A stretch of 64,000 nucleotides of DNA, taken from Glaciecola nitratireducens FR1064 (GTDB lineage: Bacteria; Pseudomonadota; Gammaproteobacteria; Enterobacterales; Alteromonadaceae). The DNA lies in NCBI RefSeq assembly GCF_000226565.1, contig NC_016041.1, positions 1,860,001 through 1,924,000 on the forward strand, in the 5' to 3' direction. The notes below the pieces were generated by a model that saw nothing but the letters and a program-made list of their open reading frames with translations, was not told where the DNA came from and ran no database searches. Positions 26,859 through 36,414 of the stretch are shown piece after piece. How positions within the stretch are numbered: the first letter of the stretch is position 1; each line of letters starts with the position of its first letter. Made by a program: the position numbers and the translations under genes.

Positions 26859-29800
26859 ATGCAATTCAAATTAAATAATGCACTTGAAAAGTGCCTACTC
26901 AAAGACCGTTTTCCACTGAAACGACAATATCAACGACTTGAAAAGCTTCCCGATGGCGATGAGAAATTGGTAGCGTTTGAGCAGTTTCTTCTGCGCGTAG
27001 ATCAATCACAGGAGGCAAGGGAGGGCCGCAGAAATGCGATGCCCACCATTGAATATCCAGATCTACCCGTATCCGATAAACGCGAGGACATAAAGTTCGC
27101 TATTGATAATAACCAAGTTGTTATTATCGCTGGAGAAACAGGGTCAGGTAAAACTACGCAAATCCCTAAAATGTGTCTTGAATTAGGCCGTGGGATTGAC
27201 GGCTTTATTGGCCACACTCAGCCGAGGCGCCTAGCGGCAAGAAGTGTCGCGAGCCGAATTGCTGAAGAATTGAATTCAGAGATTGGTCAGGAAGTTGGAT
27301 TTAAGGTTCGCTTTAGCGATAATGTCAGTGAAAATAGCCATATAAAATTGATGACCGACGGTATTCTCCTGGCTGAAATTCAGCAAGACAAATACTTAAA
27401 TCAATATGACACCATTATCATTGATGAAGCGCACGAAAGAAGCCTGAATATTGACTTCTTACTAGGCTATTTCAAGCAGTTGTTGCCTAAGCGCAAAGAC
27501 TTAAAGTTGATTATTACATCTGCAACAATTGACCCTGAGCGGTTTTCAAAGCACTTTTTTGATGCGCCCATTATTCAGGTTAGTGGCCGCACGTATCCAG
27601 TAGAAATTAGATATCATGAGCCTGCTACTGCAAAAGATAGCGATGGAGATGAAGAGCAAGACCAAACAACAGCAATATGTGAGGCGGTTGACGAGCTCTT
27701 TCGTGAAAAACCGGGTGACATTCTCATATTTTTAAGTGGTGAGAGAGATATTAGAGATACACAAGACGCTTTGTTAAAACGTCAGTATCGAAACACCGAG
27801 ATAGTTCCGCTCTATGCTAGATTATCTGCGGCTGAACAAAACCGAATTTTTCAATCTCACACCGGCAGACGTATTGTACTTGCGACTAACGTTGCAGAAA
27901 CCTCGCTTACCGTGCCCGGCATTAAATACGTTATTGATCCGGGCTTAGTAAGAATGTCGCGGTATAGCCATAAAAGCAAAGTGCAGCGTTTGCCGATAGA
28001 AGCGATTTCTCAAGCATCTGCGAATCAACGTGCTGGTCGCTGCGGAAGAGTATCAGACGGTATTTGCATTCGACTCTACTCAGAGCAAGATTTCCTTGCG
28101 CGGCCAGAGTTTACTGATCCAGAAATAATTCGTACACATTTGTCATCAGTGATTTTGCAGATGCTAGCGCTTGGTTTAGGTGAGGTGAGTAATTTTCCAT
28201 TTATTCAGCCACCAGACAATAAAAACGTTAACGACGGTATGAAGCTCTTGGAGGAGCTGCAGGCCATTGAACGTAGACAGAATCGTTATGTTTTAACTCA
28301 GCTGGGGCGAAAAATTGCAAGGCTACCGGTTGACCCAAGATACGCCAGAATGGTGGTTGAGGCTGGGGGGCGCGATTGCGCAAGAGAAGTGATGATCATC
28401 ACTGCTGGTTTAAGTATTCAAGACCCTCGAGAGCGACCGCAAGATAAGAAACAGGCGGCGGATGAGAAGCATAGCGAATTTGTCAATGCAGAGTCAGATT
28501 TTATGTCCCTCTTGAATTTGTGGAACGAATTTTCTAGTTATCAAAAAACATTGTCAAATAGCCAGTTGAGAAAATGGTGCAAACAATACTTTGTGCACTA
28601 TTTGAGAATGCGAGAGTGGCAAGATATTGTCAGCCAAATGAAAAAATCACTCGTCGAAATTGGCTTTCGATTGAACAGCAATGAACCAAGCTATGAGGCT
28701 ATACATACAGCTATTGCAACAGGTTTGCTCTCTCAAGTTGGTTTTAAAGATAAGGATCGCGAATACTTAGGGTCTCGCAATACCCGATTCATGATTTTTC
28801 CTGGCTCAGGGCTAAGTAAGGCTAATCCTAAGTGGCTACTTGCAGCTGAATTGGTTGAAACATCAAAATTGTTTGCCAGGAATGTCGCTAAAGTCGACCC
28901 CAAATGGCTCGAACCGATCAGTCAACATCTTGTAAATAAGCAATATTCAGAACCCCATTGGAGTAAAAAGAAAGGGGCTGTGCACGCTTATGCTACGGTA
29001 AATCTATTCGGCTTACCGATTGTAAATAAACGCTTAGAAAATTATTCACTGGTTGACCCCGTAGTTTGTAGAGACATATTTATTCGCGAGGCCTTGGTAA
29101 ACGGTCAGACGAATTTGAACTATGCTTTTTTACGAAAAAACCAGTCGTTAATTGAAGAAATTGAAATATTAGAGCACAAGTCGCGCCGCCGAGATCTATT
29201 GATCGATGAAGATGATCTCTGTGATTTTTATAGTGAAAAATTGCCTGCGGATATCTGTAATGAAGTTAAGTTTAAAAAGTGGTGGCAAATCACAGCAAGT
29301 AAAAGCCCAGATTTGCTCGACTTTTCAATTCAAGCGCTGCTGAAAAAAGATGCTTCTGGTATCAACAAAATTGATTTTCCCGATGAGTGGAAACAAGGCA
29401 ACTTGCGCCTGCCGCTGCATTACATATTTGAACCAAACGAAGCAAACGACGGTGTGAATATGGAGATCCCGCTACCAATTCTAAACCAGCTTGTTGATAT
29501 TGGTTTTGACTGGTTAGTGCCTGGTTTCCAACATGAACTAATCGTGTCGTTAATTAAATCTCTGCCTAAAAAATTGAGACGCAACTTTGTACCGGCTCCG
29601 GACTTTGCCCATGCTTGCCTAACTGAGATACAGGCTATTGATAAAAATGGCGTTCCGCAAACTATTGCACAAGCGGTTGCGAGAAAATTACACAGAATGA
29701 CGGGGGTGCCAGTCAGCGCGGAAGATTTTGCTGATGCTGAGTTACCAAACCACCTACAGTTTAACTTTGTTGTTGTTGACGACAAGGGTGTTGCATTGAC

Positions 29801-30758
29801 TAAGGGAAAAAGTCTGCTGCAGGTGCAAGATCAGTTAAAAGGAAAAGTTAAGGAGACCTTAGAATCGGTCGCCACGCCTGAACTTGAACGCCAAAATTTG
29901 GAAACCTGGGATTTTGATAGCCTGCCCATAGCATTTGAGCAAAAACATGCTGGTTTCCAGATTAAGGCCTATCCAGCGCTTGTGAAAAAATCGAGCAAAG
30001 TTGACATCGTGCTGTTTGATAATCAACAGGAAGCAGAAACTTCCCATCGCTTGGGCGTTTACCAGTTGATTAAAAATACGGTGCCTTCGCCGCTAAAATT
30101 TTTACAGCAAAAATTACCGAATAAAGCCAAGCTGAGTTTGTACTTTAACCCTTTTGGACAAATCAATATCTTGATTGATGATATTATTTTGGCGGCAATC
30201 GACCAACTGGTCAGAGAGTTTGAGAAGAATAGTGCATCATCGATTAGAGACAAGGCAGATTTCGAAAAAGCGTGTGATATTGTTCGCGAAAATATAAACG
30301 ATTTGGCCCTGCAAATTGCGCAAAAAATTGAAAAAGGTCTCACTATTGCACATGCCATTCAAAAACAATGCAAAGGGAATATCCCATTGAATCTATTGAC
30401 TAATATTGGTGCAATAAAGAGTCAGCTCAGCCTACTGGTTTACAAAGGCTTTGTTTTTGATTTTGGCTATGCAAGGCTAGACGATTGGAATCGTTACGTG
30501 GTGGCGCTTAGTCAACGATTTGATAAGCTTAAAGTAGACACTAATCGTGACCGACTCAACCAAATCGACGTTGACAAGGCGGTTGGAAAATACCAAGAAG
30601 TGCTCACCAAGCTGCAAAAAAGTGGTTCAGATCTTCAGCCTTTGGAGGAGGTGAAATGGATGATTGAGGAATTTAAAGTTTCCTTATTTGCACAGCAACT
30701 CGGTACCAGCATGCCTATCTCGTTAAAGCGCATTAGTAATCGTTTAAACGAATTTTAG
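26859..30758 (+). CDS. hrpA: ATP-dependent RNA helicase HrpA
   Basis: A 1299-residue DEAH-box helicase, the same size as E. coli HrpA (1300), acting on RNA, with reported roles in mRNA processing and ribosome rescue. Motif I is GETGSGKTT (92-100), motif II DEAH (189-192), SATIDPERFS is motif III, TNVAETSLTVPGIKYVIDPG and SQASANQRAGRCGR are motifs V and VI. A winged-helix, ratchet and OB region follows, then the long C-terminal DUF3418 region characteristic of HrpA. The ATG at 26859 gives the usual N-terminus. It is followed after 75 bases by a PilZ gene on the same strand. Confidence 0.97.
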   Translation: MQFKLNNALEKCLLKDRFPLKRQYQRLEKLPDGDEKLVAFEQFLLRVDQSQEAREGRRNAMPTIEYPDLPVSDKREDIKFAIDNNQVVIIAGETGSGKTTQIPKMCLELGRGIDGFIGHTQPRRLAARSVASRIAEELNSEIGQEVGFKVRFSDNVSENSHIKLMTDGILLAEIQQDKYLNQYDTIIIDEAHERSLNIDFLLGYFKQLLPKRKDLKLIITSATIDPERFSKHFFDAPIIQVSGRTYPVEIRYHEPATAKDSDGDEEQDQTTAICEAVDELFREKPGDILIFLSGERDIRDTQDALLKRQYRNTEIVPLYARLSAAEQNRIFQSHTGRRIVLATNVAETSLTVPGIKYVIDPGLVRMSRYSHKSKVQRLPIEAISQASANQRAGRCGRVSDGICIRLYSEQDFLARPEFTDPEIIRTHLSSVILQMLALGLGEVSNFPFIQPPDNKNVNDGMKLLEELQAIERRQNRYVLTQLGRKIARLPVDPRYARMVVEAGGRDCAREVMIITAGLSIQDPRERPQDKKQAADEKHSEFVNAESDFMSLLNLWNEFSSYQKTLSNSQLRKWCKQYFVHYLRMREWQDIVSQMKKSLVEIGFRLNSNEPSYEAIHTAIATGLLSQVGFKDKDREYLGSRNTRFMIFPGSGLSKANPKWLLAAELVETSKLFARNVAKVDPKWLEPISQHLVNKQYSEPHWSKKKGAVHAYATVNLFGLPIVNKRLENYSLVDPVVCRDIFIREALVNGQTNLNYAFLRKNQSLIEEIEILEHKSRRRDLLIDEDDLCDFYSEKLPADICNEVKFKKWWQITASKSPDLLDFSIQALLKKDASGINKIDFPDEWKQGNLRLPLHYIFEPNEANDGVNMEIPLPILNQLVDIGFDWLVPGFQHELIVSLIKSLPKKLRRNFVPAPDFAHACLTEIQAIDKNGVPQTIAQAVARKLHRMTGVPVSAEDFADAELPNHLQFNFVVVDDKGVALTKGKSLLQVQDQLKGKVKETLESVATPELERQNLETWDFDSLPIAFEQKHAGFQIKAYPALVKKSSKVDIVLFDNQQEAETSHRLGVYQLIKNTVPSPLKFLQQKLPNKAKLSLYFNPFGQINILIDDIILAAIDQLVREFEKNSASSIRDKADFEKACDIVRENINDLALQIAQKIEKGLTIAHAIQKQCKGNIPLNLLTNIGAIKSQLSLLVYKGFVFDFGYARLDDWNRYVVALSQRFDKLKVDTNRDRLNQIDVDKAVGKYQEVLTKLQKSGSDLQPLEEVKWMIEEFKVSLFAQQLGTSMPISLKRISNRLNEF

Positions 30759-30833
30759 TCTAGTGGTTGACTTATCTTCTCTAGCACAATATAAATGTAA
30801 CTTCTGTTGCTATAATTAAGTCTGGAGTAATGA

Positions 30834-31136
30834 ATGTTAGGCTATGACGACAAACGCAATTTTTACAGAATGATGGTCAATTCGCCCTGCGAGTTATCGT
30901 TGTTGGATGATCCAGCACAACGCAGCATACTAGCAATTTGCAAGGATATTAGTGCAACTGGCATGTCGCTTGAAATTGAACAACCTGCCATGGAAATTGG
31001 CACTTTGCTTGATGTTTCGATTGAATCAAATAGCGACCAAATACCGTCTCTTAACGCAAAAGCAAAAGTGATTAGATGCACGGCAGAAACTGAAAATACT
31101 TGCTTACTGGGCGTGGAAATCAGCGAAATGAAGTAA
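30834..31136 (+). CDS. PilZ-domain protein (c-di-GMP receptor)
   Basis: A single-domain PilZ protein of 100 residues. It has both c-di-GMP-binding elements: RNFYR at residues 8-12 (RxxxR) and DISATG at 38-43 (DxSxxG). The rest is the expected beta barrel, with SLNAKAKVIRC and CLLGVEISEM near the end. It should bind cyclic di-GMP and act through an unknown partner. A TCTGGAGTA ribosome-binding site precedes the ATG. A diguanylate cyclase (1887-3137) is in the same window but far away, so no functional link follows from position. Confidence 0.88.
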   Translation: MLGYDDKRNFYRMMVNSPCELSLLDDPAQRSILAICKDISATGMSLEIEQPAMEIGTLLDVSIESNSDQIPSLNAKAKVIRCTAETENTCLLGVEISEMK

Positions 31137-31159
31137 GGAGTCGCAGGCTTGCACTCCTT
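31135..31159. terminator. Hairpin at the end of the PilZ gene
   Basis: AAGGAGT (31135-31141) pairs with ACTCCTT (31153-31159), with an inner GCA/TGC stem and a 4-base loop. It overlaps the last base pairs of the stop codon. The downstream T-rich tract is weak, so it may be a poor terminator or a stabilising 3' hairpin between converging PilZ and rlmI transcripts. Confidence 0.4.
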
Positions 31160-31214
31160 CAATTCAATTCTTCGAATAGAAAGCCGCAGCTTCAAGCATC
31201 GCGGCTGACAAAAC

Positions 31215-32396
31215 TTATACCTTACAAACTAAGCCTTTCAGATAATAACCTTCGGGAAAGTTACCGCTGACCGGGTGGTCTTCACTCTGAGCTAATCGCT
31301 GTACAAAATACACATTACGCTGAGCGTCTAAAGCAGCGTCAGCGACGATCTTTTGAAACAAGTCTTGAGGCATCAATCCAGAACAACTGAAAGTAAGTAA
31401 AGTACCGTTTTCATTCAGTAAAGAAAGGGCTAATCGGTTGATATCTTTATAGCCGCGCGACGCTTTATTGAGGTTGTGTTTGCTATCAACAAACTTAGGC
31501 GGATCGAGCACAATGACATCAAACGTGGTTCCGGCTTCTTTATAATCCCTGAGAAGTTGAAATACGTCTTTTTTAAGATGAGTCACTTTACTTTCATCTA
31601 AACCGTTGATCGCAACGTTTTTACTGCTGAGTGCCAAAGCTGATTCCGAAGCGTCAACGTTAATAACCTCAGTTGCTCCTGCTGCCAGGGCATATAAGCC
31701 AAAAGTTCCTGTAAAACTAAAGCAGTTAAGAACACTTTTGCCAGCACAATAAGAGGCAGCAATACGTCTATTTTCTCGTTGGTCTAGATAAAAACCAGTT
31801 TTGTGTCCATGAATTAAGTCGACATAAATTTTGACGCCGTTCTCTTCAATAATAACTGATTCAGGAAGTTCACCATGAAGCGTTTGCACTAAGGGTGTAA
31901 GCCCTTCCTTTTTGCGCACATCCACATCGCTGCGTTCATGCACGACTGCATCTGGATATAATTGCAATATCGCCCATAAAATTTTACCGCGATGTTTTTC
32001 AGCACCAGCGCTGAGCAGCTGAACCACAACAACGTTAACGTATACGTCTATCGTTATACCCGGCAAACCATCTGCTTCGGCAGCGATGAGGCGAAAAGCA
32101 TTGGTGTTGTGCTTTTTTAAAATTTCCTGTTTTCTTGCTAATGCTTGTTCTAGTTTTCGTTTAAAAAAAACGTTATCAATCGCTTCTGATTTTGTAAATG
32201 ACCACACTCTAGCTCTGATTTGTGATTCGGGTGAGAACGCCGCCTTTGCCAACCACGTGCCGTCACTCGCTAGAACATCTACTGTGTCACCTGAGTTCAT
32301 GCGGCCTTCTGTTTTTTCTATCGCTCCTTCAAAAATCCAAGGATGACGACGTAACATAGACTTATCACGCTCTATTTTTAATGTAATGGAACTCAT
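31215..32396 (-). CDS. rlmI: 23S rRNA (cytosine-1962-C5) methyltransferase RlmI
   Basis: SAM-dependent methyltransferase making m5C1962 in 23S rRNA. The N-terminal PUA domain (residues 1-70) includes [16 protein letters not shown] and [21 protein letters not shown]; a central EEHD-like domain follows, then the Rossmann domain with [20 protein letters not shown], the VLDPPKF motif and SCSG with the catalytic cysteine. Length (393) fits E. coli RlmI (396). Its ATG overlaps the stop of rnhA (ATGA), so the two are translationally coupled. Confidence 0.93.
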   Translation of the reverse strand: MSSITLKIERDKSMLRRHPWIFEGAIEKTEGRMNSGDTVDVLASDGTWLAKAAFSPESQIRARVWSFTKSEAIDNVFFKRKLEQALARKQEILKKHNTNAFRLIAAEADGLPGITIDVYVNVVVVQLLSAGAEKHRGKILWAILQLYPDAVVHERSDVDVRKKEGLTPLVQTLHGELPESVIIEENGVKIYVDLIHGHKTGFYLDQRENRRIAASYCAGKSVLNCFSFTGTFGLYALAAGATEVINVDASESALALSSKNVAINGLDESKVTHLKKDVFQLLRDYKEAGTTFDVIVLDPPKFVDSKHNLNKASRGYKDINRLALSLLNENGTLLTFSCSGLMPQDLFQKIVADAALDAQRNVYFVQRLAQSEDHPVSGNFPEGYYLKGLVCKV

Positions 32397-32863
32397 TGGT
32401 TACCTTTTTCGTATTCGTGGTCGGTGAGAAGATCTGACGAAGAAGCTGCATCTCGAGCCAAATCATCGACTTCTTCGTTTTCCGGGTGACCAGAATGCGC
32501 TTTCACCCAGTGCCAATTAACTTCATGTTTATTAACCGCCTCATCAAGCTGCTGCCATAGGTCGGCATTTTTAACCGGCTTGCGATCTTTGGTTCGCCAG
32601 CCATTTTTTTTCCAGTTATGGATCCACTGACCGATGCCATTTTTGACATACTGGCTGTCAGTATAAAGGTCAATGGTACAGGTCTCTGTTAAACTATTAA
32701 ATGCTGCAATGGGTGCCAACAATTCCATTCTATTATTGGTTGTTAGTTTGAACCCTTGAGATAAACGTTTTTTGTGCTCTTTGAAAATTAATAAGGCGCC
32801 GTATCCGCCCGGTCCAGGATTTCCCAAACAGGATCCATCGGTGTAAATGCTAAGTTTTTTCAT
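32393..32863 (-). CDS. rnhA: Ribonuclease HI
   Basis: Degrades the RNA of RNA-DNA hybrids. I place the start at ATG 32863, giving 156 residues (E. coli has 155) beginning [20 protein letters not shown]. The four acidic catalytic residues are present: Asp9 (YTDG), Glu47 (NRMELLA), Asp69 (YTDSQYV) and Asp134 (EVDDLA). A longer frame extends 29 codons upstream toward the dnaQ start but lacks homology to the family. It diverges from dnaQ with a 78-base gap, the classic enterobacterial arrangement, and overlaps rlmI by four bases. Confidence 0.96.
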   Translation of the reverse strand: MKKLSIYTDGSCLGNPGPGGYGALLIFKEHKKRLSQGFKLTTNNRMELLAPIAAFNSLTETCTIDLYTDSQYVKNGIGQWIHNWKKNGWRTKDRKPVKNADLWQQLDEAVNKHEVNWHWVKAHSGHPENEEVDDLARDAASSSDLLTDHEYEKGNQ

Positions 32864-32941
32864 TTTTATACTGAATTCTGATTGTCTGGTGTAAGTGCAG
32901 CGAAGTATACTAGCCAGCATGATAATTAAAAGAAGTTTTGT

Positions 32942-33643
32942 ATGCGCCAAATAGTTTTAGATACAGAAACCACAGGTATCAATCCAAAAGAAGGGCACCG
33001 TATCATTGAGATTGGTTGCGTTGAAATGGTCAATCGAAAACTGACTGGAAATACTTACCATGTTTACATTAACCCGCATCGTGACATTGAAGAAGAAGCA
33101 ATTGCGGTGCACGGTATTACTAATGAGTTTTTGAAAGACAAACCTGGGTTCAAACAAATAGCCCAAGAGTTTATTGATTTTATAAAAGGTGCTGAACTTG
33201 TTATTCACAATGCGCCATTTGATATTGGCTTTATGGACAATGAGTTTGCACTAAACAACAGTGCTATAAAAAAGACAAGTGAGATTTGCACCGTATTAGA
33301 TACCCTGGCGCTTGCCCGAGAAATGCGTCCTGGTCAAAAAAATAATTTGGATGCACTGTGCCGAGTTTATGGTGTTGATAATACACACAGGACCTATCAC
33401 GGCGCTTTGCTTGATTCAGAAATTCTAGCGGAAGTGTATTTATGGATGACCGGTGGGCAAACGGCGATGAGTTGGGCTCATGAATCTGAAGGCTCTGATC
33501 CTAAGAACAAAAACGCACCTAGAGTAGTTAATTTTGAGGGTATCTTAAAGGTTGTTAAGGCATCTGCCGATGAAGTAAGTAAGCATGAAGCATACTTGGA
33601 CAAAATTGAAAAAAAATCTCAAGAAGTGGTTTGGCGTAGCTAA
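32942..33643 (+). CDS. dnaQ: DNA polymerase III epsilon subunit (proofreading exonuclease)
   Basis: The 3'-5' proofreading subunit of the replicase. Exo I is [20 protein letters not shown] (Asp7, Glu9), Exo II is [14 protein letters not shown], and Exo III-epsilon is [19 protein letters not shown]. The C-terminal tail of about 45 residues should bind the alpha polymerase subunit. Length (233) is near the E. coli 243. It diverges from rnhA, and a run of tRNA-Asp genes follows downstream of the next gene, echoing the E. coli dnaQ-aspV order. The next gene begins 59 bases inside this one. Confidence 0.96.
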   Translation: MRQIVLDTETTGINPKEGHRIIEIGCVEMVNRKLTGNTYHVYINPHRDIEEEAIAVHGITNEFLKDKPGFKQIAQEFIDFIKGAELVIHNAPFDIGFMDNEFALNNSAIKKTSEICTVLDTLALAREMRPGQKNNLDALCRVYGVDNTHRTYHGALLDSEILAEVYLWMTGGQTAMSWAHESEGSDPKNKNAPRVVNFEGILKVVKASADEVSKHEAYLDKIEKKSQEVVWRS

Positions 33644-35135
33644 GCTACAATACAATATTCTGCGATACGCAAGCCTTACGTTCATTCTTGTTTCGAGTGT
33701 TTGTGTTTTTGTGCCAACAAGCTTTGCGCAACAAGAAAAGCTACTCGAGGCGAGTGGTGCAGGAAAAACTCTTGAGCAAACAACGACAGAAACTAAAAAA
33801 ACCACCACACCTATCATTGCTTTAGGCAACGACTTTCAGAACAGCATCGAGTTTTTAAACAATCGGTTTAGAGTCGACAACGATGTTGAAGAAGTGACAA
33901 TGGTATTTTTTAGGGAAGATGGCTCTGCGCCAATCGTGCTTGTTCGTCCAGATGGTTCAAAGTTGTTCATTGAAAACGACGACGACGATCCGGATATGAG
34001 ATGGTATGAAACTCAAAAATACGACATGATCTCAATTAAAAAACCGATGCCAGGCCCTTGGCAGGCAATTGGTGAGATACTTGATGGCAGCAAAATCATG
34101 GTGATTGCTGACATTGTCCTAGATGCTCAACCCATACCTCGCAACATATACTCTGGTGAAATCATCAAGCAAACCGCTGTGCTCACAAATAATGGCAAAC
34201 AAGTCGATTTTTCGCCATTTAGAGATGTGGTGAGTTTAACCATCGATTTTGTGAGTAATAATAATCCAAACTACGAAAATTTTGGCTTAGGTTCAAGAAC
34301 GGTGGCTCGTTTCCAAGATAACGGTGAAGGTTTCGATGAAGCGGCCGCTGACGGTGTTTTTACTGGTCAATTCAACCTGAGCATCCCTAGTGGTGAGTGG
34401 CGTCCGACTTTCGGTATCAGAACCCCAATGTATACGCGAGAGCAAAAAAACGATTTAGTCATTTTGCACCCAACGCCCATTTTTATAAACGTAAAAATTG
34501 ATGAAACAAGTGTTGAAAGCGCCGATGGCGAAAGCAATGAGAGCAAGGATGAAACGGACGACGAAAGAACCTATGGGGAACACATTATAACCGTCGACAC
34601 TGACGCAGAACACATTAAACTCGATTCGTTGTTGCTTGATGGCAAAGTAACTCACCCAAATGGTGAAATTGACAACGTCACCATCACTGAGTTCAATAAT
34701 TCCGTAAAAATGATTAGGGTAAAAAATGACAACTATGGTATTTACCGCGTTAAGTTAACGGCATTTGCAACAACTGTCGATGATAGAGAAGTCATTATAA
34801 ATGTTCCAGAGTACACTTTCTTGACTTCAGAGCCTGCAGAACCAGAACCTGAAGTTGATGAAAGTCAAGTTGTTGAAATGTCTGCACCACCAGTAGTCAT
34901 TGAACCTGAAAAAGATGCATGGACAGCAACAAACACCGTGAGTTTAATAATAGCCATCAATTCATGTATCTTTGTGTTTGGTGGAATGGTCATCTTCTTG
35001 ATCCTTAACAAGCGCAAGTATCCAAATGATCACATTATGTTGAGATATAAAATTGCATGTGTTGAATTATTGGCTAAGATCAAGAATTTTAAGAAAACGA
35101 AGTCAGCTGAAGAAACCGATAAATTAGGCGAGTAA
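33585..35135 (+). CDS. TIGR03503-type envelope protein, membrane-anchored, function unknown
   Basis: A 516-residue protein matching my memory of the TIGR03503 family, found mainly in marine gammaproteobacteria and without assigned function. The N-terminus is a long signal peptide: a basic n-region, a hydrophobic stretch (YASLTFILVSSVCVFV) and a likely cleavage after PTSFA. The mature part is a beta-rich periplasmic region with a Ca-like acidic stretch ENDDDDPDMRW and a segment FQDNGEGFDEAAADGVFTGQ. A C-terminal membrane helix (about 450-480, LIIAINSCIFVFGGMVIFLI) precedes a basic cytoplasmic tail. The assigned ATG lies 59 bases inside dnaQ; a downstream start is possible but none is clearly better. 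Confidence 0.75.
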   Translation: MKHTWTKLKKNLKKWFGVAKLQYNILRYASLTFILVSSVCVFVPTSFAQQEKLLEASGAGKTLEQTTTETKKTTTPIIALGNDFQNSIEFLNNRFRVDNDVEEVTMVFFREDGSAPIVLVRPDGSKLFIENDDDDPDMRWYETQKYDMISIKKPMPGPWQAIGEILDGSKIMVIADIVLDAQPIPRNIYSGEIIKQTAVLTNNGKQVDFSPFRDVVSLTIDFVSNNNPNYENFGLGSRTVARFQDNGEGFDEAAADGVFTGQFNLSIPSGEWRPTFGIRTPMYTREQKNDLVILHPTPIFINVKIDETSVESADGESNESKDETDDERTYGEHIITVDTDAEHIKLDSLLLDGKVTHPNGEIDNVTITEFNNSVKMIRVKNDNYGIYRVKLTAFATTVDDREVIINVPEYTFLTSEPAEPEPEVDESQVVEMSAPPVVIEPEKDAWTATNTVSLIIAINSCIFVFGGMVIFLILNKRKYPNDHIMLRYKIACVELLAKIKNFKKTKSAEETDKLGE

Positions 35136-35240
35136 AGGACATTTTTGTGTCCAACCTGTATAAAATGCGTGCAGGGTTGCTGTTTGCCAATACAATTTGC
35201 TTGTTTTTCCATCAAGCAAACAATGTTTTTCAAAAAGCAG

Positions 35241-35269
35241 TTGACTCACCACGGATGAAACCGTATTAT
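35241..35269 (+). promoter_or_regulatory. Sigma-70 promoter of the tRNA-Asp cluster
   Basis: TTGACT (35241-35246) and TATTAT (35264-35269) are separated by exactly 17 bases. A GC-rich discriminator (CTGCGCCGC) follows the -10 box, as in stringently controlled stable-RNA promoters, and an A/T-rich stretch lies upstream. Transcription would start near 35276, about 60 bases before the first tRNA. Confidence 0.75.
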
Positions 35270-35335
35270 CTGCGCCGCAATGTAGGGACGAGGTTCAGCA
35301 GAATCTAGTAACTCATTGATTTAGCTTGTTAAAGC

Positions 35336-35412
35336 GGAGTGGTAGTTCAGTTGGTTAGAATACCGGCCTGTCACGCCGGGGGTCGCGGGTTCAAGTCCCG
35401 TCCACTCCGCCA
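35336..35412 (+). tRNA. tRNA-Asp (GTC), copy 1
   Basis: A 77-base cloverleaf with acceptor stem GGAGTGG/CCACTCC, D-loop AGTTCAGTTGGTTAGA, anticodon stem CCGGC/GCCGG with loop CTGTCAC and anticodon GTC at 35370-35372, T-arm GCGGGTTCAAGTCCCGT, and an encoded 3' CCA. It matches E. coli tRNA-Asp closely. Confidence 0.97.
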
Positions 35413-35438
35413 ATTACAAGCTTTACAACGAATTTTGT

Positions 35439-35515
35439 GGAGTGGTAGTTCAGTTGGTTAGAATACCGGCCTGTCACGCCGGGGGTCGCGGGTTCAAGTC
35501 CCGTCCACTCCGCCA
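35439..35515 (+). tRNA. tRNA-Asp (GTC), copy 2
   Basis: Identical in sequence to copy 1, including the encoded CCA end and anticodon GTC. It is separated from copy 1 by 26 bases and from copy 3 by 34 bases. All three are probably cut from one precursor. Confidence 0.97.
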
Positions 35516-35549
35516 ATCGTTGTAAAGCAAGCTAAACACATACCACTGC

Positions 35550-35626
35550 GGAGTGGTAGTTCAGTTGGTTAGAATACCGGCCTGTCACGCCGGGGGTCGC
35601 GGGTTCAAGTCCCGTCCACTCCGCCA
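35550..35626 (+). tRNA. tRNA-Asp (GTC), copy 3
   Basis: Identical to copies 1 and 2. It is the last of the tandem array, 97 bases before lolD. No clear intrinsic terminator follows on the plus strand, so read-through toward lolD is possible. Confidence 0.97.
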
Positions 35627-35723
35627 TTTATTCTGAATTCCTCAGAAAAAATACCATCCAAACTTGTAGCCAATTCAGAAGCATGTAAACTACAGCTACG
35701 TTTTTATTATCTAATTTTAATCA

Positions 35724-36413
35724 ATGCCTTCTCCTCTATTTAAGTGCGAAAACATCTGCAAGCAATATTCAGATGCGAGCAACACACTACAAATTCTTAA
35801 TAACGTCAATTTTTATATATCAGCAGGTGAAACTGTTGCGATTTTAGGTGCGTCAGGTTCCGGTAAGAGTACGCTTTTGCATATTCTTGGAACGCTCGAC
35901 ACTCCGGACTCCGGTGACGTTTTTTATAAGGAGCAAAGTCTTTTTACAAAATCTAAAAGACAGCAAGCGCTTTTTCGTAATGCTGAGCTTGGCTTTGTTT
36001 ATCAATTCCACCATTTGCTTCCCGAGTTCAGTGCCGCGGAAAACGTCGCGATGCCATTATTCATCAAAGGCGATAATCGAAAAAAGTCGCTAGTAAGAGC
36101 CAAAGAGTTGCTCGCACGGGTCGGTTTGCAGGACAGAGAGCAACATCGTCCGCATCAGCTTTCTGGCGGAGAAAGGCAACGAGTGGCGATCGCAAGAGCG
36201 TTAATCAACCAGCCGGCGATGATTTTTGCGGATGAACCCACGGGCAATTTAGATGATAAAAATACCGCATCCATTTATGACTTAATAAGTGACATTAATA
36301 AAGAATTTAAAACCTCATTTCTACTTGTAACCCACGATTTGCAGTTAGCGAAAAAGATGGACAGGATTATGTACCTTGAAAATGGCCAACTGCGCTTGAT
36401 GGAACATAACTAG
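35724..36413 (+). CDS. lolD: Lipoprotein-releasing system ATP-binding protein LolD
   Basis: ATPase of the LolCDE complex, which extracts outer-membrane lipoproteins from the inner membrane and hands them to LolA. Walker A is GASGSGKST (42-50), the signature is [15 protein letters not shown], Walker B is [13 protein letters not shown] and the H-loop is LVTHD. The Q-loop [20 protein letters not shown] is typical of LolD/MacB-type ATPases. Length (229) is standard. No ribosome-binding site is visible before the ATG, and a TATTAT box lies only 14-19 bases upstream, so the mRNA may be nearly leaderless. In E. coli lolC precedes lolD; here tRNA genes do. Confidence 0.93.
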   Translation: MPSPLFKCENICKQYSDASNTLQILNNVNFYISAGETVAILGASGSGKSTLLHILGTLDTPDSGDVFYKEQSLFTKSKRQQALFRNAELGFVYQFHHLLPEFSAAENVAMPLFIKGDNRKKSLVRAKELLARVGLQDREQHRPHQLSGGERQRVAIARALINQPAMIFADEPTGNLDDKNTASIYDLISDINKEFKTSFLLVTHDLQLAKKMDRIMYLENGQLRLMEHN

Positions 36414-36414
36414 T

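Noticed and set aside
35336-35626. Three tandem near-identical units as a CRISPR or transposon repeat
   Set aside because: Each unit is a full tRNA-Asp cloverleaf with CCA; spacers are not unique short spacers and no cas gene is present.
35627-35660. TTCTGA/TCAGAA stem after the third tRNA as a terminator
   Set aside because: The stem is followed by A, not T, on the plus strand, so it would not terminate the tRNA transcript.
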